From positions 35,216,001 to 35,280,000 of the forward strand of contig OU612065.1 of the NCBI GenBank assembly GCA_914767715.1: a stretch of 64,000 nucleotides of DNA. The letters run 5' to 3'. Origin of the DNA: Membranipora membranacea (taxonomy: Eukaryota; Bryozoa; Gymnolaemata; Cheilostomatida; Membraniporidae). The notes beneath the pieces are model-generated. The model made no database searches, was not told the origin of the DNA, and worked only from the letters and a program-made list of their open reading frames with translations. Position numbers and translations under genes: made by a program. Below are positions 61,239 to 64,000 of this stretch, piece by piece (within the stretch, counting starts at the first letter, position 1; each line of letters starts with the position of its first letter).

Positions 61239-63114
61239 TTATATTTTAAGATCACGGAATTTGATTAAATACTCCGGGTATGCAGCGCAATCATCAAATA
61301 CGACATACATTCTATTATCTGCAGATACAACAGAGTCATAACGCCCACCACCAGGCATCACAGGAGGTTGTATGAGTCCTTCCTCTCCTGTACAAAACTC
61401 ACCTGTCACTACTAAAACTTGGAAAATATAACGGTCACCTGTTTCCTTGTCTGCAGTCCCGTATCCGTCACCAGCAGAGTAGTGAGATTCTGTGGCAAAG
61501 TAGCATCCTTTACCGTTACTGCTAAACCCTGAGTGGTAACAGATATGTATATATATACGTGTTAATTTAGGGGAAGGTTTACTCGAAAAGAGGCATGAAG
61601 CTGTAAACTTTGCGGTTGCAAATCCATTTTACTTCATCAAAGATTGCAATTATACACATCGTAGTTAAGGAACTTACCATCGCGCCTTAAACCAGCGTAG
61701 CCTCTGTCAAATTTGCTGTTAGCGATGGCATCAGCAAGATGTGACAGGGTTCCATGCCAGAGAACTTTTTCCACTTCTGTAAACATTTTTCCCAGTTTCT
61801 CTGCTGTCTGCTTTCTGTATACGCTGTATTTCTCATAGTATTGCAGGTTCTCAACTCGATTGATCTGTTGTTGTGAAAAACAATAAATATATTAAAAAGT
61901 TTTCTGGATTTGGATGGTGTCTCTGCCTCTCTCCCGTTATTGTGGAGATTTCGGATTTTATCAAGGTCTTCATGTCTAGAATATGCTATAATCCTTTAAT
62001 GCCTCTCAAAATTGTTGATGAAGCAATTTCAAATGGATCTGTAACTGCGACCATACTTTAATTCCTATTATAAGGTATTGACTGCTTTATATATATATAT
62101 AAATATATACATTTATTATCATTATACAATCATTTTTGAAAATTTAATATAACTGCTGCATTGCAGGTTATTGACATGGTAGTTTCCTGGATACATCTGT
62201 GCCAAGGCGACCATGTCAGGTCCAGCGGGTTGTTTTGGTTCAGTTTGTATAGGTTCCGAAATGATTTTATTCGATTTTAGTTCATATAACTTGATTTTGA
62301 AAGGATTGTAGCGCTAAAATGCCGAAGGCACTGCAGCCGATATTTCTATGGATGACACCGATTATGGTGTTCATATTTTATTTTGGTTGGTATAATAATA
62401 TGCCCATTCCGACACCAGTCTGTTTTCCGCATCAAACTTTCAAACTTTCAAACTTCTCATTTTTGTCTCAACTGGGAGCTAAATTTTTTGTATCCTAGGA
62501 AGCCTTGTTTAAAATCACATTAGGAATATATATTTTCTCTACACCAACTTGAAATTGATGGAAGAAATCATATTAGGCTAGTGACCAAAAACACTACTTG
62601 CGCACTGCCAGAGGTCCAATTCCAGAATTGCTCAATCCTTGATAGGACTACATGTTGTCTTAGAGAACAATTTAGGAACAAATTTACTGTATTCCTTCAA
62701 AGACAAAAAAAGCAAAGCGAAGTGATTGCGATGAGATGGCACGAAAGATTTTGCTTAGTCCCCCTTGTTGAAACTTATAAAATACAAGAAACTAATTTGT
62801 GATTTCAGCTTTTCGAAACCGCATGAGTGTGACCAATGAAAAAATTAAAATAAGTATCACACCCATGCAATCTTCTTATTGCGACAGCATTTATGCAATT
62901 TAGACACTTTGGAACCACTTTATTTTTAGCCAATATAAAAGCAGTGTAGTGTACAGTCAGTTCTTGTAATGGAATAGCACTACCTGAATAATTTCAACCT
63001 GTCTTTTGAGCGTCTTCTCAAAGTTTTCCTTGACCTTTATGAATTCAGGATCTTCTCTCCTCAGGGGTACAAACACTTGTCCATTGAGGGACCAGTGTGC
63101 TGGTGCTTGAAATT
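61239..63114 (-). CDS. PARP14/15-like mono-ADP-ribosyltransferase, 3' part of gene, last three exons
   Basis: This is the catalytic domain of a PARP-family ADP-ribosyltransferase using NAD+. Exons are 63114-62984, 61864-61678 and 61528-61239, with phases in register and a TAA stop; about 201 C-terminal residues are visible. Before the catalytic core, HWSLNGQVFVPLRREDPEF and VEIIQINRVEN match the entry segment of PARP14/15-type domains. The NAD-binding histidine is in LWHGT and the tyrosine in GKGCYFATESHYS. AAYPEYLIKF closes the domain. The position of the polymerase-type catalytic glutamate falls on methionine in RMYVVFDD, predicting mono- rather than poly-ADP-ribosylation. The rest of the protein (in this family often macro or WWE domains) lies beyond the right edge. 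TIPARP/PARP10-12 types are alternatives. The splice acceptor at 63114 needs one further upstream base from the next exon. Confidence 0.9.
61865..62983 (-). other. intron of the PARP-like gene
   Basis: This is a 1.1-kb intron between the last two upstream visible exons, with a TA microsatellite at 62078-62110. No coding or RNA feature is seen. Confidence 0.7.
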
Positions 63115-64000
63115 CTATTGAAGAAAGCAAAAATTGGGAGATGTATGGTAAAAATTTATAGTTTGGATGAAATCAGAGAGGATGTAGAACCATTTCATGG
63201 CTCCATGCATTAATTGGTATCAATAATCAGATGTCCTGATCGAGGTTCCAAACAAATGAATTAAATTCTTCTTATTTTGAATGGGAGTATTAATACAACT
63301 AGTCTGAGCCCCCCTCCCCCCAGACTTTTGCCCCTCGCACGACGGCCCTCCGGCGGGGGAAATATGACCTTTTACAGTTAGAACACTCAGCATAGGGACT
63401 GATCTGACACAGATCTGATATGGGCTGTCTCTACTAGCATGATTTTTATAGATTTGGAATTTGTCTTGTTTTCTACAAAACTGCCTTCAGCGTCAGTGCG
63501 TCAATGATTTGGGCATTTCTAGAATGCTACTAAGGACTGGCTATTTTCACAAGCCCTTTGTTTGGAAAAAGAAGGCTAATGATATTATTCCAGATATGGA
63601 CTTCAATGTTCCTATCTAAGTCAATTGTAAGACTTCATAAACCGAGGTCCTATGTTTATGGCATTGATAAAATCAGATCACTCCCACAGAACTCTGGCAT
63701 TGACAATTTGCTCCAGTCTAAGACAATATATTGGCTCTGATCTCATTTGCACAGGGAACATATTTCAAGATATCAGCTACTATGACGTCATGGGTGGTTA
63801 CTCTTGAGCGAGAGGTGAAATTATTGAGGTATTTCCCAGATCCTTATAGAGCTCAGGCCTCATTCTGTATAAGGTTTATTGATTTGACTCTACGGCTATG
63901 CCCGAGTTGGAGCAACTAAAAAAAGCTGGATCAAAATGCAGGGATCAAACTTTTTCTAGGTAATGGTATATGGTCATAGTATCAAACTACATATCAGGCA
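63115..64000 (-). other. PARP-like gene intron running off the window
   Basis: No further PARP exon is recognisable before the right edge. The stretch contains the second AGTCTGAGCCCCCC repeat (63298-63357) and unrecognised short ORFs. Confidence 0.6.
63298..63357. repeat. dispersed AGTCTGAGCCCCCC repeat, copy B
   Basis: TAGTCTGAGCCCCCCTCCCC then CCAGACTTTTGCC and a GACGGCCCTCCGGCGGGG palindrome follow the same order as copy A at 39812. The GC-rich inverted repeat at the right part is clearer here. Confidence 0.5.

Overview
This is a stretch of animal nuclear DNA. Coding sequence is split into short exons with GT-AG splice sites, introns run from hundreds of bases to 12.6 kb, the base composition is AT-rich, and the gaps carry LINE, SINE, MITE and fold-back repeats. 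All seven genes are conserved metazoan families. The non-vertebrate repeats, moderate gene density, frequent TAGGCCTA words and vertebrate-like EGR/ADO arrangement suggest an invertebrate deuterostome (hemichordate, echinoderm or amphioxus type). That placement is inference; the sequence does not settle the species.

Layout: (1) 1-11313, plus strand: the last six exons of a transglutaminase whose N-terminal half lies left of the window. (2) 13590-16728, plus: a complete two-exon EGR zinc-finger gene with an immediate-early type promoter (two perfect SRF boxes, an ETS site, two CREs). (3) 17277-19802, minus: a complete two-exon ADO (N-terminal cysteine/cysteamine dioxygenase), tail to tail with EGR. 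(4) 20727-41867, minus: a complete eight-exon FNTA (prenyltransferase alpha subunit) with a 12.6-kb fifth intron containing a broken LINE and several MITE copies. (5) 41868-47695: a repeat-rich gap with a large palindromic fold-back element and a tRNA-derived SINE. (6) 47696-51012, plus: a complete seven-exon TIMM23. (7) 52058-59369, minus: a complete twelve-exon MIER1-like ELM2-SANT corepressor with one GC-AG intron. (8) 61239-63114 and beyond, minus: the last three exons of a PARP14/15-like ADP-ribosyltransferase whose 5' part lies right of the window.

The genes do not form one pathway. Neighbouring genes are arranged as tail-to-tail pairs (EGR/ADO and TIMM23/MIER1). The EGR/ADO pair has the same order and orientation as human EGR2/ADO on 10q21.3, which suggests an old linked block. 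Exons were joined by hand using reading frame, splice consensus and family conservation. The splice phases of all five complete multi-exon genes (EGR, ADO, FNTA, TIMM23, MIER1-like) add up to an uninterrupted frame.
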